From Campanula takesimana (lineage: Eukaryota > Streptophyta > Magnoliopsida > Asterales > Campanulaceae), in assembly GCA_026119855.1 (NCBI GenBank), contig JAOWBW010000759.1, forward strand, positions 248,001 through 312,000: a DNA stretch of 64,000 bases, written 5' to 3'. Of this stretch, positions 9,995 to 18,164 are shown in pieces. Below the pieces are notes generated by a model. The model ran no database searches. It was given only the letters and a program-made list of their open reading frames with translations, and had not been told where the DNA came from. Each line of letters opens with the position of its first letter. Position 1 is the first letter of the stretch. A program made the position numbers and the translations under genes.

Positions 9995-11637
9995 CTGCAC
10001 TGCTCAGAGAATTTGTGGATGTATTCGCATGGTCATACAAAGACATGCCGTGTTTGGACAGAAAGGTCGCAGAGCACAGAATTCCGATCAGAAAGGACGC
10101 CAAGCCAGTAAAGCAGAAGCTCAGAAAGATCAAGCCAGAATGGTCTCTACAAGTCAAAGAAGAGATTGAAAAGCTCCTCAGTGTGGGTTTCATCAAAGTC
10201 ATTGAGTATCCGACTTGGCTAGCCAACATTGTGACAGTCAGAAAGGCAAACGGCAAGGTTCGAGTTTGTGTGGACTTCCGGGATTTGAATAAAGCTTCCC
10301 CGAAAGATGATTTTCCACTACCAAACATCGACATGCTCGTCGATTCAACTGCCAACTATGAAGTCCGCTCATTCGTGGACGGTTTTGCCGGTTACAATCA
10401 GATTCTCATGTTCGAAGAGGATCAACACAAGACAGCTTTCACAACTCCGTGGGGGACCTTCTGCTATACAGTCATGCCGTTCGGACTAAGGAACGCTGGG
10501 GCTACCTACCAGAGGGCTGTTACGGATCTATTCCACGATATGATTCATAAAGAGATCGAGGTCTATGTAGACGACATGATCATCCATTCAAAGGGAACCA
10601 ATGGTCAACATTTGATCGACCTTCGCAAGTTCTTTGAAAGGCTTCGACAACACAACATGAGACTCAATCCCGCAAAGTGCACTTTTGGGGTCATCAAAGG
10701 GAAGGTTTTAGGTTACATGGTCACTGAAAGAGGAATTGAAGCTGATCCCTCCAAGATCAAGGCAATCATTGACATGCCTCCCCCAAAGACGCAGAAAGAA
10801 ATCAAAGGTTTCATGGGCAGACTCCAATACATCAGTCGGTTTGTGCACCAACTCACTTCCATGTGTGAGCCAATCTTCAAGCTACTCAAAAAGAATGTGG
10901 CTCTAGAATGGACCGATGCGTGCCAAGAAGCCTTCGATCAAGTGAAGCATTACTTGACATGCCCTCCAGTTTTGGTTCCACCACACGAAGAGAAGCCTCT
11001 CTTGCTCTATCTCACTGTCAATGATGAAGCCTTAGGGGCTATGTTAGCACAAGAACAGCGAGACTCCACAAAAGAGAATGCCATCTACTTTGTCAGCCGA
11101 CGGTTTCAAGGAGCTGAAAAGAACTACTCTGTCTTAGAGAAGTCTTGTGCTGCATTGGTTTGGGTTACTCAAAAGCTCAAGCATTACATGGAGGCCTTCC
11201 CAATCAAGTTGGTAGCAAAAGTGGACCCGCTCCGCTACATCTTCGAGAAGCCTTTCATGTCAACAAGAATAGCCAAATGGTATTTCATGCTCACCGGCTA
11301 CGATATCACTTACGTCACACTCAAATCCATCAGGGGGAAGGTGTTCAGTGATCAGCTTGCTGAATTTCCGTGTGACGAAGTGAAGGGGGAAGATGTACAG
11401 TTCCCCGATGAGCATTTAATTTGCGCTACAACAGAGGAAAATAAGTGGCAACTTTTTTTCGATAGCGCAGCCAATAAGCATGGATATGGCATAGGGATGT
11501 TACTCGTTGATCCAAAGGACATGTATACTCCAATTGCCATCCGCCTTGAATTTGAAGCCACTAACAACACCGCTGAGTACGAAGCTTGCATAGCGGGGCT
11601 CGAAGCAGCCCTCGAGAGAAATGTCACAAGTTTATAA
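9991..11637 (+). CDS. Tat A reverse transcriptase and dual RNase H
   Basis: About 548 residues. The reverse transcriptase runs from about 40 to 245 with VCVDFRDLNKA, VMPFGLRNAGATYQ and the catalytic YVDD at 192-195. A connection/RNase H region follows (about 335-450) in which the usual catalytic aspartate position reads LYLTVNDEALGA, suggesting a degenerate first RNase H. A second, archaeal-type RNase H starts at about 487 with FFDSAAN (D491) and NNTAEYEA (E529). This two-RNase-H arrangement is typical of the Tat lineage. The frame ends at a TAA (11635-11637), but the same frame continues directly into VFGDSLLIINQ, so this is one nonsense change rather than the gene's natural end. The start is not a real initiation site; it should be fused to protease. 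Confidence 0.92.
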   Translation: MTALLREFVDVFAWSYKDMPCLDRKVAEHRIPIRKDAKPVKQKLRKIKPEWSLQVKEEIEKLLSVGFIKVIEYPTWLANIVTVRKANGKVRVCVDFRDLNKASPKDDFPLPNIDMLVDSTANYEVRSFVDGFAGYNQILMFEEDQHKTAFTTPWGTFCYTVMPFGLRNAGATYQRAVTDLFHDMIHKEIEVYVDDMIIHSKGTNGQHLIDLRKFFERLRQHNMRLNPAKCTFGVIKGKVLGYMVTERGIEADPSKIKAIIDMPPPKTQKEIKGFMGRLQYISRFVHQLTSMCEPIFKLLKKNVALEWTDACQEAFDQVKHYLTCPPVLVPPHEEKPLLLYLTVNDEALGAMLAQEQRDSTKENAIYFVSRRFQGAEKNYSVLEKSCAALVWVTQKLKHYMEAFPIKLVAKVDPLRYIFEKPFMSTRIAKWYFMLTGYDITYVTLKSIRGKVFSDQLAEFPCDEVKGEDVQFPDEHLICATTEENKWQLFFDSAANKHGYGIGMLLVDPKDMYTPIAIRLEFEATNNTAEYEACIAGLEAALERNVTSL

Positions 11638-12966
11638 GTATTCGGTGATTCCTTGCTCATCATCAACCAGACATCCAGAAAATGGAAGATTCAAGACTCA
11701 ACCTTGCAACGGTATGGTCAACATCTCGAGGAGTTGGTTGAACAATTTCAAGAAATCACCTTCAATTACCTGCCAAGGGACAAGAACCGTTTTGCTGATG
11801 CACTAGCCACCATCGCCTCACTGGTCGAAATGCCTGAGGGTAAAATGGTGAAGCCCTTCAAAATTTCCCGACGAAACAGTCCGGCATACTGCATGAGTAT
11901 CGAGATCAACGAGATCCAAACAAACTCCCCGTGGTACATAGATATCGTGAATTTCCTCAAGGATGGTACTTATCCCGAGAACAGCAATAAGAAGTCTCAA
12001 ATGGCATTGCAAAGACTAGCCTCCCGATATGTACTGATTGGGGACAGAGTCTACAAAAGGCATCACGAGGGGATCAATCTCCTATGTGCAAATGAGACTG
12101 AAGCCCAAGAAATAATGCATGAGATCCACGAAGGTGAATGTGGGCCTCACATGAACGGGTTTATGTTGGCCAAGAAGATACTCTGCATGGGTTATTATTG
12201 GAGTACCATGGAAAGGGACTGCATCGAGAAAGTCAAGAGGTGCGCCAAATGCCAATTCCATGCCAATCTACAGCATGCTCCACCCTCACAGCTTTACAAT
12301 ATGACCACGCCTTGGCCTTTCTCTTGTTGGGGCATAGACATCATTGGCAAAGTTCACCCTACTGGAAGCAACGGACAATCTTTCGTCTTAGTAGCCGTGG
12401 ACTATTTTACAAAATGGGTCGAAGCGCAAGCTTACCGAGTTCTTAACGCCAAGAAAGTGGCCGAATTCGTAAAAACCCACATCATGTGTCGGTACGGCGT
12501 TCCTCATGAGATCATCTCAGACAATGGCTCTCACTTCGAGAAAGAGATGGACACACTCCTGGTAGAATACAAGATTACTAAGCACAAGTCATCTCCATAC
12601 CGCCCTCAAGCAAACGGCGAGGTCGAGGCAGCTAATAAGACAATCGAGACCATTGTGAAGAAAATGGCCTCCACTGGAAGGGATTGGCCCGAAAAGTTAC
12701 CTCTAGCATTATGGGGCTACCGCACGTCAATACGAACAGCGACTGGAGAAACTCCTTATGCACTGGTATATGGTTCCGAAGCTGTACTACCAATAGAGCT
12801 CGAAGTTCCGTCCCTGCGGGTCCTCCTCGAGAACCAAGTCAATGAAGTCGATTGGATGCAAAGTCGATATGAACAGCTAGCCCTACTCGACGAGAAAAGG
12901 CTAAGGGCAATCGAACGTACGAGGGCCTATCAACAAAGAATGTCTAGGGCTTTCAACAAAAGGTGA
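11638..12966 (+). CDS. Tat A RNase H end and integrase
   Basis: This continues the RT frame past an in-frame TAA. The first about 50 residues finish the second RNase H (FADALATIA). Counting from the ATG at 11653, the integrase has an H2C2 zinc-finger region (H156, H159, C197, C200 area; CAKCQFHANLQ), catalytic D229 (WGIDIIG), D290 (ISDNGSHF) and E325 (NGEVEAANK). The enzyme joins the cDNA to host DNA. The frame stops at 12964-12966 inside an A-run (AACAAAAGG), where a lost base throws the C-terminal domain out of phase. All three catalytic residues are present. Confidence 0.92.
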   Translation, partial: VFGDSLLIINQTSRKWKIQDSTLQRYGQHLEELVEQFQEITFNYLPRDKNRFADALATIASLVEMPEGKMVKPFKISRRNSPAYCMSIEINEIQTNSPWYIDIVNFLKDGTYPENSNKKSQMALQRLASRYVLIGDRVYKRHHEGINLLCANETEAQEIMHEIHEGECGPHMNGFMLAKKILCMGYYWSTMERDCIEKVKRCAKCQFHANLQHAPPSQLYNMTTPWPFSCWGIDIIGKVHPTGSNGQSFVLVAVDYFTKWVEAQAYRVLNAKKVAEFVKTHIMCRYGVPHEIISDNGSHFEKEMDTLLVEYKITKHKSSPYRPQANGEVEAANKTIETIVKKMASTGRDWPEKLPLALWGYRTSIRTATGETPYALVYGSEAVLPIELEVPSLRVLLENQVNEVDWMQSRYEQLALLDEKRLRAIERTRAYQQRMSRAFNKR

Positions 12967-13173
12967 AGCCCCGAAACATCAGTGTGGGAGATTTGGTCCT
13001 AAGACAACACCCTCCTAATGCCATGAACCCCCTTGGAAAATGGGGACCCCGATGGATTGGTCCGTACGTAGTCAAGAAGACTAAGCGGCGGTGCAGTCCG
13101 ACTCGTGGACTTAGACGGAGATCAACTGCCAAAAGAAGTCAACCTCGACAAATTGAAGAGGTTTTACGTCTAA
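12963..13173 (+). pseudogene. Tat A integrase C-terminal fragment
   Basis: The integrase C-terminal DNA-binding region continues here in a shifted frame: VKPRNISVGDLVLR and GKWGPRWIGPYVV match the GPF/Y-type module. A second shift near 13083 means the last about 30 codons are read in yet another frame, ending at TAA 13171-13173 after a KRFYV-type tail usual for Tat pol. Two indels within 130 bases indicate decay without selection. Confidence 0.8.
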
Positions 13174-13203
13174 TAAACGAAGACTATAAAAAAAAAAAAA
13201 AAA

Positions 13204-13331
13204 GCTCGCTAGGTTGAAAACCCGCAAGGGCGGCCTAGGCAAAAATTAGAGCACGTACAAAAAAGAATCCCGCTAGATTGAAAACCCGAAAGGGCGGTCT
13301 AGGCAAAAAAACAGGGTGCACACAAAAAAAA
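13204..13331 (+). repeat. Two copies of a 64-bp unit containing a GNRA-loop hairpin
   Basis: Units start 64 bases apart. Each folds as an 8-bp stem (13209-13216 with 13231-13238; 13273-13280 with 13295-13302), a four-A bulge, then CCC-GNRA-GGG. The loop is GCAA in copy 1 and GAAA in copy 2, both GNRA. The fifth stem pair is G-C in copy 1 and A-T in copy 2, a compensatory change. A third copy is in element G at 56236-56265. Confidence 0.8.
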
Positions 13332-13366
13332 ATATAAAAATAAAAAAAATGGTCTTCGTTTGTTTA

Positions 13367-13425
13367 AACTACGGAGACCTGAGCCTCTACACTGGAGGAA
13401 CGTAGGTAACCTTCGGGTGCGGTCT
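13367..13425 (+). repeat. Conserved Tat block shared with element G
   Basis: About 58 bases around GAGCCTCTACACTGGAGG are about 90% identical by eye to the minus strand of 56700-56756 in element G. The block is non-coding and of unknown role. In A it follows the hairpins; in G it precedes the single hairpin. Confidence 0.75.
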
Positions 13426-13473
13426 AAAACATAAACAAATACCCAAATCATTCTCAAATTAACGAGATGCAAT

Positions 13474-13479
13474 TTTATT
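13474..13479 (-). terminator. Poly(A) signal for the antisense ORF
   Basis: AATAAA reads on the minus strand about 70 bases after the stop codon at 13549, a sensible place for 3' end formation of an antisense mRNA. Confidence 0.45.
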
Positions 13480-13548
13480 CATCCACTAAATAATTCTTAT
13501 CATTACAATGAAAATGTTGAGCTAATAAAAGACTTAAAACATTAAATC

Positions 13549-14985
13549 TTAAAACAAGTGGTCTATTTTAATTGCAATCTCTTGGGGGTACAAGGAAAAA
13601 TCTAATTTTCTCTTGGCCTTTGAAGGACCACCCGAACGACCATCAATCCTACTCTTCTTGGGAGGCCTAGGGACACTGATGCGGACATATATCTTCTGCG
13701 CAACCGAACGCCTCCGAGCATAAAAGTCATCCAAGGGAGTACCGAAAGGGTCGGTCAGAATGTTGTTCACATCAGCAGCAGCTTCCTTGTACCTCAAAGC
13801 ACTGCTGGGCTCAAAATCCCTTCCTAGCAACTCCGCCCGAAGAGCATCTACCCAAGTAATGCCACGGTAGACGGTACCAAGCAAATGATCCAAGTAACTC
13901 TCGGGAAGAAAAATGCTGCCCCGGTGCAATGGAGCAGAAACCCAACGGTCACGATCATCTCCCCAAGCCAACTGAAGCTCATTCGAGAAGTCCGGACCCA
14001 TATAAGAAACTAGACGAAGTACCCCATTCCTCGGAAAAGGAATTATTTGCTGACGACCGAACTGTCTCAAAACCCGTTCTGGCTGATAAAACGAAGAGTC
14101 CCTCAATCCGGGTAAAACCACATGCTGGAAACCGAAAGTCCACTCCACAAAAGGACGAAGACCCCAAGGACACCACTCAACATCAGCTGTGAGACGAGAA
14201 GCAAAAAATCTCCTCCAACCCTCTTCAGTCAAATCCCTAATCAGCAACCGTCGCCTATGAACAGCAAAAGGAGAAAGGTCGCCATCCGCCGAATAAAGCC
14301 TGAAATGCTCCCAAAGCCATATGGTTAAAAGCAAGGGGCTTCCTCGTCGCATCTCGCCTGTACGGTGCAACTCGTCCAAACCATGCAAGGTATCTCCTAC
14401 AATAAGCGGAACTATGCTAAATCGCTGTCCTTTCGCCTGCAACACTATCTCAGCCAACTGCGCATCCGCAGTACCCAGAGGAGCGACAAACAAAACCTCG
14501 CTGAAAAGGCAGACAGCCATGTCATTTCTCTTAAAGGACTGAACCGCGACATCTTCCGAATGCAAACTGAAGAACATCGGAAGCTCAGTTATGTCAACAA
14601 CGGTCCCGTGCATCATCTTCTTCACTTCTCCGACAAGGAGATTCAGAATGTCAACCCAAGAATCAACAACACCGCGGTAATACTTGGGGACGGCAATCCG
14701 ACCGGCCAAAGACATACCCAAAATGGCCCCAAAATCATCAACGGTCGGCACCATTTCATTAGCCGAAAAGTTGAATGTATGGCTATCACAATCCCAAAAG
14801 GCTGCAGCAGCCTTCAACAAGTCCCAATCCGACTTCAATGTCCGCAAAGTGAAGAGAATTCGAAGCCCGAAATCTTTGATGAAGGCATTTTTTGGATGGG
14901 TCTTAAAAGAATACACGAAGGTCGACAAATCCTTCTCGTAACTCTTGACAACCTCGGCATCAAGACTAAAAGGGTTGGAGGCCAT
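13549..14985 (-). CDS. Plant mobile domain (PMD) protein, antisense extra ORF of Tat A
   Basis: An intact 478-residue frame lies on the strand opposite to pol, between pol and the 3' LTR. The ATG at 14985 (MASNPFSL) is the first in frame; seven earlier in-frame codons lack ATG. The N-terminal half has the plant mobile domain (aminotransferase-like) signature: FWDCDSHTFNFSANEM followed by VPTVDDFGAILGM, then a tryptophan-rich, mostly helical region. The C-terminus is basic (about 440-462, PRPPKKSRIDGRSGG then KAKRKLDF) and could be a nuclear-localisation signal. PMD proteins occur as host genes (MAIN/MAIL family, gene silencing and genome stability) and in transposable elements. Antisense extra ORFs after pol are known in Tat elements. 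The frame is undamaged although the surrounding pol has four breaks. Its function is unknown; counter-silencing is only a guess. Confidence 0.85.
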   Translation of the reverse strand: MASNPFSLDAEVVKSYEKDLSTFVYSFKTHPKNAFIKDFGLRILFTLRTLKSDWDLLKAAAAFWDCDSHTFNFSANEMVPTVDDFGAILGMSLAGRIAVPKYYRGVVDSWVDILNLLVGEVKKMMHGTVVDITELPMFFSLHSEDVAVQSFKRNDMAVCLFSEVLFVAPLGTADAQLAEIVLQAKGQRFSIVPLIVGDTLHGLDELHRTGEMRRGSPLLLTIWLWEHFRLYSADGDLSPFAVHRRRLLIRDLTEEGWRRFFASRLTADVEWCPWGLRPFVEWTFGFQHVVLPGLRDSSFYQPERVLRQFGRQQIIPFPRNGVLRLVSYMGPDFSNELQLAWGDDRDRWVSAPLHRGSIFLPESYLDHLLGTVYRGITWVDALRAELLGRDFEPSSALRYKEAAADVNNILTDPFGTPLDDFYARRRSVAQKIYVRISVPRPPKKSRIDGRSGGPSKAKRKLDFSLYPQEIAIKIDHLF

Positions 14986-15140
14986 GGGAAAGAAGGTTAT
15001 AAGCAAGATTGGGTAATAGAATGGTGTTCAAAAATGACAGAAAATGGCTGTTGGAATCAAATTGTCGACCAGAAGCTGATATTATAGCTGTTGGAGGATC
15101 TTTTGGCCAGCAAATATTAGGCCCTGAATTTCGCCTCGCA

Positions 15141-15214
15141 GAGGCGCGCGCCTCCCGACACCGGTCTACAAGGCGCGCGCGTCCCGTATCCAAGAGAGGA
15201 AGCGCCCGCGTCCC
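15141..15214 (-). promoter_or_regulatory. GC-rich motif block upstream of the antisense ORF
   Basis: Three GCGCGC/GCGCCC-type motifs occur in about 75 bases: a perfect 14-bp palindrome GAGGCGCGCGCCTC at 15141-15154, then 15170-15186 and 15201-15214. They lie 155-230 bases upstream of the antisense ATG, in its putative promoter or leader. The same motif type is in the Tat LTRs and in G's gag leader. Confidence 0.6.
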
Positions 15215-15594
15215 AGGCATAAGAAGGCTCCAGAAATAGCCCTTGTCAGTTCAAGAAGGAAGCCCATGCACGTTCAAACGCCTTCTATCTACAGAAAATA
15301 TCAATCCCACCAACAAGAGAAGCTCAAAACGACGACAGCAAACACCCAGCTGGGCACACATTAATTTGGTCCGCCCTTAAGGCATGTCTAAAAAACTGAA
15401 ATAAGATAGAAACTCCCACTCAAAGTAGGACGTCTTTTACTTCTCAAAAGATCAGTTTTTACAATTCATCCCCAGCACAAAGCACTCCGCAGTCAACTGT
15501 GCCCGCACCCCGTCAAAAGTCAAACAGTCAAAGAACGACTCACGACAACAACTTGGTCTGGGATGATCCCCGGAATCACTTCTTCATCATCCAT

Positions 15595-15925
15595 TCAAAG
15601 CAAACGGTCCTCCGGGTCCCGCACTTCAGCAAACGATCCTCCGGGTCCCGCACTTCAGCAAGCGGTCCTCCGGGCCCGCACTCCAGCAAGCGGTCCTCCG
15701 GGTCCCGCACTCCAGCAAACGGTCCTCCGGGTCCCGCACTCCAGCAAACGGTCCTCCGGGTCCCGCACTCCAGCAAACGGATCTCGCTCTCAGCAAACAG
15801 GTCCCTCCTCCAGAAAACGGATCCCGCTCTCAGCAAACAGGTCCCGCCTCCAGCAAACGGATCTCGATCTCAGCAAACAGGTCCCGCTCCCAGCAAACAG
15901 ATCCCGCTTCCAGCAAACGGATCCC
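15595..15925 (+). repeat. CAGCAAACGG tandem array of Tat A
   Basis: Repeats of CAGCAAACGG joined to (A/T)CCCGC segments. The left part has units of about 28-29 bases (adding TCCTCCGGG), the right part units of about 19-20 bases. The same core on the other strand forms G's array at 35505-35585 and 44463-44815. Open frames read through it but are made only of the repeat. Confidence 0.9.
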
Positions 15926-16120
15926 GCTATTGGTAAAGCCGCTCACACAGGGAGCGCACCCTTATCTCTCAAAGCCGCTCACACAGGGAGCGCACCTCTA
16001 TCCTCCTCAATTTCAAATTCCTGCTTTTATCGAGTCTTTTCCTTTTCTTGGTGATGTCCTAGGCGGATGTCTGTCTTTCGTCGGCGCGTTTGCTTCGCAA
16101 TCCACGCCGCCGAGGGGCTC
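15926..16120 (+). other. Pre-LTR block of Tat A with duplicated hairpin and polypurine tract
   Basis: A 36-base unit with a CGCTC/GAGCG stem (15940-15956, 15976-15992) is present twice here and once in G (35460-35476). The block ends in GCCGAGGGGCTC directly before the LTR, which is also found in G and is the likely polypurine tract. Confidence 0.75.
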
Positions 16121-17132
16121 TGTAGACACCCCGCCTTGGACCGCTCACCCCGATTGCACACTTGATTTTGTGTTTCTCCCTCTTTTAAGTGTTTCCTGTT
16201 AGTTTCTGTTACTTTGGTTAAGTTCCAGACGGACTCCGTTAAGTCCCGGGACTAAACTGAATAACAGTTCTAACTTTCTAGTCCATTCTGTCAAAAATCG
16301 CTTCTCAGAGTCGCGCGCCTCCGCCCCTTGAGGCCAGACGCGCGCGCCTTCCGCCGCCTAGGTGGGATGCGCGCGCTTCTGGGGCGTGTCAGTTACAGAT
16401 TATGCCCAAGAATCTCTCCCTTGCTCATTATACATGATTTTGCCCGGGAAAGATTTCTTGGAGACTCCGTTTGGCTCCAAAAACAGTCACTTTTCAACTA
16501 TAAAAACACCTCCAATACATCATTGGAGGAGGACCTTTTGGACTGGAAAAATCATCATTTTAGACCTTTTACTCACTCTTTGCCTAGACCTTTCCTTTGG
16601 GATTTCTTCAACAAAAGTACTCAACCTCTTCTTCAAGGCTTGACAAGAGGCTCTCTTTTTGAAGAATACTATAGGTAAATGTTTTAAGCACTTTTCTTCT
16701 TCTTCTTCTTCTTCTTCTTCTTCTTCTTCAATCAAATGTGCAATCACCCAAAACCATTTGGGACATGACACCAACGGTCCTTTCATTATATTGAATTGGC
16801 CTAGGAGTCATCTCCCTACATTTCAAACTCTAAAACCCCTTTTCATCATCATTTTAATAGGAAGAACACATTTATCTTAAAAAGTGAATTATGAACAAAC
16901 AAGACCGACTTTGCTCGGGCGAAATGGGTGTTTAAGTACTTCACATTTCGTAACCTAACCCCCGAACCCCTCATCCCAAAGAATCTATGTTTTCGTAAAT
17001 CAACTTAGGCTCATAAACATTAGGTTTTCTTACGTTCCTAAAAAACGTGGGTGGCGACTCTAAAACACAATTAGACATCCTAGGTTAATTCGCGCGCTCT
17101 AGCCAAGCCGTGGTTCCCCCGGGGTATCTACA
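16121..17132 (+). repeat. 3' LTR of Tat A
   Basis: 1012 bp, from TGTAGACACCCCGC to GGGGTATCTACA (TGTAGA/TCTACA ends). Four GCGCGC-type motifs at about 16310-16390 lie 190-270 bases into the LTR, as in element G. A (CTT)n run is at about 16693-16729. The LTR is related to G's LTR but clearly diverged. Confidence 0.92.
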
Positions 17133-17267
17133 GGACCCTGAAGTGGCGGAAAAAAAACATCAGGCCCTCCGCCGAAGATCCCCCTTGCATTTCAGGCCCT
17201 AAATTGCAATTAACCCTAACTAAAATATGTATAGCTTTTACTTCCCTGTCTTTAAAATAAATACTAC

Positions 17268-17320
<53 letters not shown>

Positions 17321-17403
17321 AATGTGTATTATACAAGATGGTAATAAAAGTATATGAATAATTTTATTTATCCCTGTAACAAATCACAAATCATTGTATA
17401 CTA
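17133..17403. other. Flank with (AT)n microsatellite
   Basis: Host-like AT-rich sequence to the right of element A. An AT dinucleotide run occupies about 17268-17318. I see no coding signal. Confidence 0.7.
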
Positions 17404-17510
17404 TGAGACGGTTTCACATACGAGACGTGTCTCGATAAAAGAGAAAATGGGTTCGCTCCGCCCCACCCATAGGATGACAAACCATTATCCTCTCAAAGAA
17501 ACCCGTCTCA
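17404..17510. mobile_element. Short MITE with GAGACGG ends
   Basis: Imperfect terminal inverted repeats TGAGACGGTTTC (17404-17415) and, on the other strand, TGAGACGGGTTTC (17498-17510) bound 107 bases without coding capacity. This size and structure fit a miniature inverted-repeat element; no clear target duplication was identified. Confidence 0.6.
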
Positions 17511-17541
17511 AGTGTCACACAAACTTTTGCTTTAATATGTA

Positions 17542-17752
17542 CTAACTCCGTCCCAAACTAATCGCTAATTATTTCAGTTTTGGGCGTCCTATACTAATTG
17601 CTACTAACCTAAAATGTTCAATTTTCTCTCATAGTCACTTACAAATTATACACTAACTTATTTTATCTCTCTTACTCACTCACAATACTCAATTTTCGAT
17701 TTTTCAGTTCTCATACATTTGCATTTAGCAGCAATTGGTTTGGACGGAATAG
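17542..17752. mobile_element. Stowaway-like MITE in the F-box gene upstream region
   Basis: The left end CTAACTCCGTCCCAAACTAA and the inverted right end CTATTCCGTCCAAACCAATT match over about 30 bases with a few changes. Both are flanked by TA (17540-17541, 17753-17754), the target of Tc1/mariner-type elements. The CTCCGTCCC core is typical of Stowaway MITEs. At 211 bp with no ORF it is non-autonomous. It ends about 410 bases before the F-box ATG. Confidence 0.75.
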
Positions 17753-17754
17753 TA

Positions 17755-18164
17755 ATGGGAAGGGAAGGGAGCAAGCTTTGGTTGCGGATAGTTGGGGGCA
17801 TTGGGGGCTATCTGGAAATAGCAATAAACTGTGGAAGGAATATGTTGTGGAAGGAATATGTTGATCCTTTTACATTCAAAATACTGGGACCCACATACAT
17901 GTCCGTTAGAAGGGAAACAATACTAAGAAAAAGAATAAAGCAGGAGAGGAGAGAGAAACAACAAGAACATGAACGTTCAGTTCTGAGAGAAACCAAAAAA
18001 AGAGACCAAGAAAATCTAGAGATAGATAGATAGATTAGCAACAGTTTGCTTAAATAGAGAGAGAGAGAGAGAGAAGTGATGCGAAGAAGAAGAAGCAGGT
18101 GCAGAATAAACATTGCAAATACAGAGAGAGGTATTCTCCGGCGAAAAACAGAATCCACAAAACG
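17755..18164 (+). promoter_or_regulatory. Promoter and 5' leader of the F-box gene
   Basis: The sequence between the MITE and the ATG holds a GATA/GA-rich tract: (GATA)n at about 18020-18034 and (GA)n at about 18056-18074. TTAAATA at 18050-18056 could serve as a weak TATA box with a short leader. The GA tracts are common in plant core promoters. No reliable transcription start can be set. Confidence 0.5.

Larger units (their letters stand above)
8237..17132 (+). mobile_element. Ty3/gypsy Tat-lineage element A (5' part outside window)
   Basis: The plus-strand order is protease, G-patch, reverse transcriptase, RNase H, second RNase H, integrase, hairpin repeats, antisense ORF, tandem array, 3' LTR. 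Integrase after RT makes it Ty3/gypsy. The second, archaeal-type RNase H and extra antisense coding capacity after pol are known marks of the Tat branch. Copia E interrupts it at 8236/8237, so its 5' LTR and gag lie beyond the left edge. Pol has at least four frame breaks, so this copy is dead. The right flank after 17132 (GGACC) would be one half of its target duplication. Confidence 0.9.

Noticed and set aside
14365..15087. Plus-strand open frame of 240 codons
   Set aside because: It is the opposite strand of the PMD ORF and shows no domain; the minus-strand frame carries the recognisable motifs.
15499..16054. Proline/serine-rich open frames over the A array
   Set aside because: They are translations of the tandem repeat in several frames, not genes.
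17719..18033. Open frame upstream of the F-box gene
   Set aside because: It starts inside the MITE, runs through GA-rich promoter sequence and has no family motif.
18099..18164. Extension of the F-box protein to a GTG at 18099
   Set aside because: Plant genes start at ATG; the first in-frame ATG is 18165 and the protein family fits that start.
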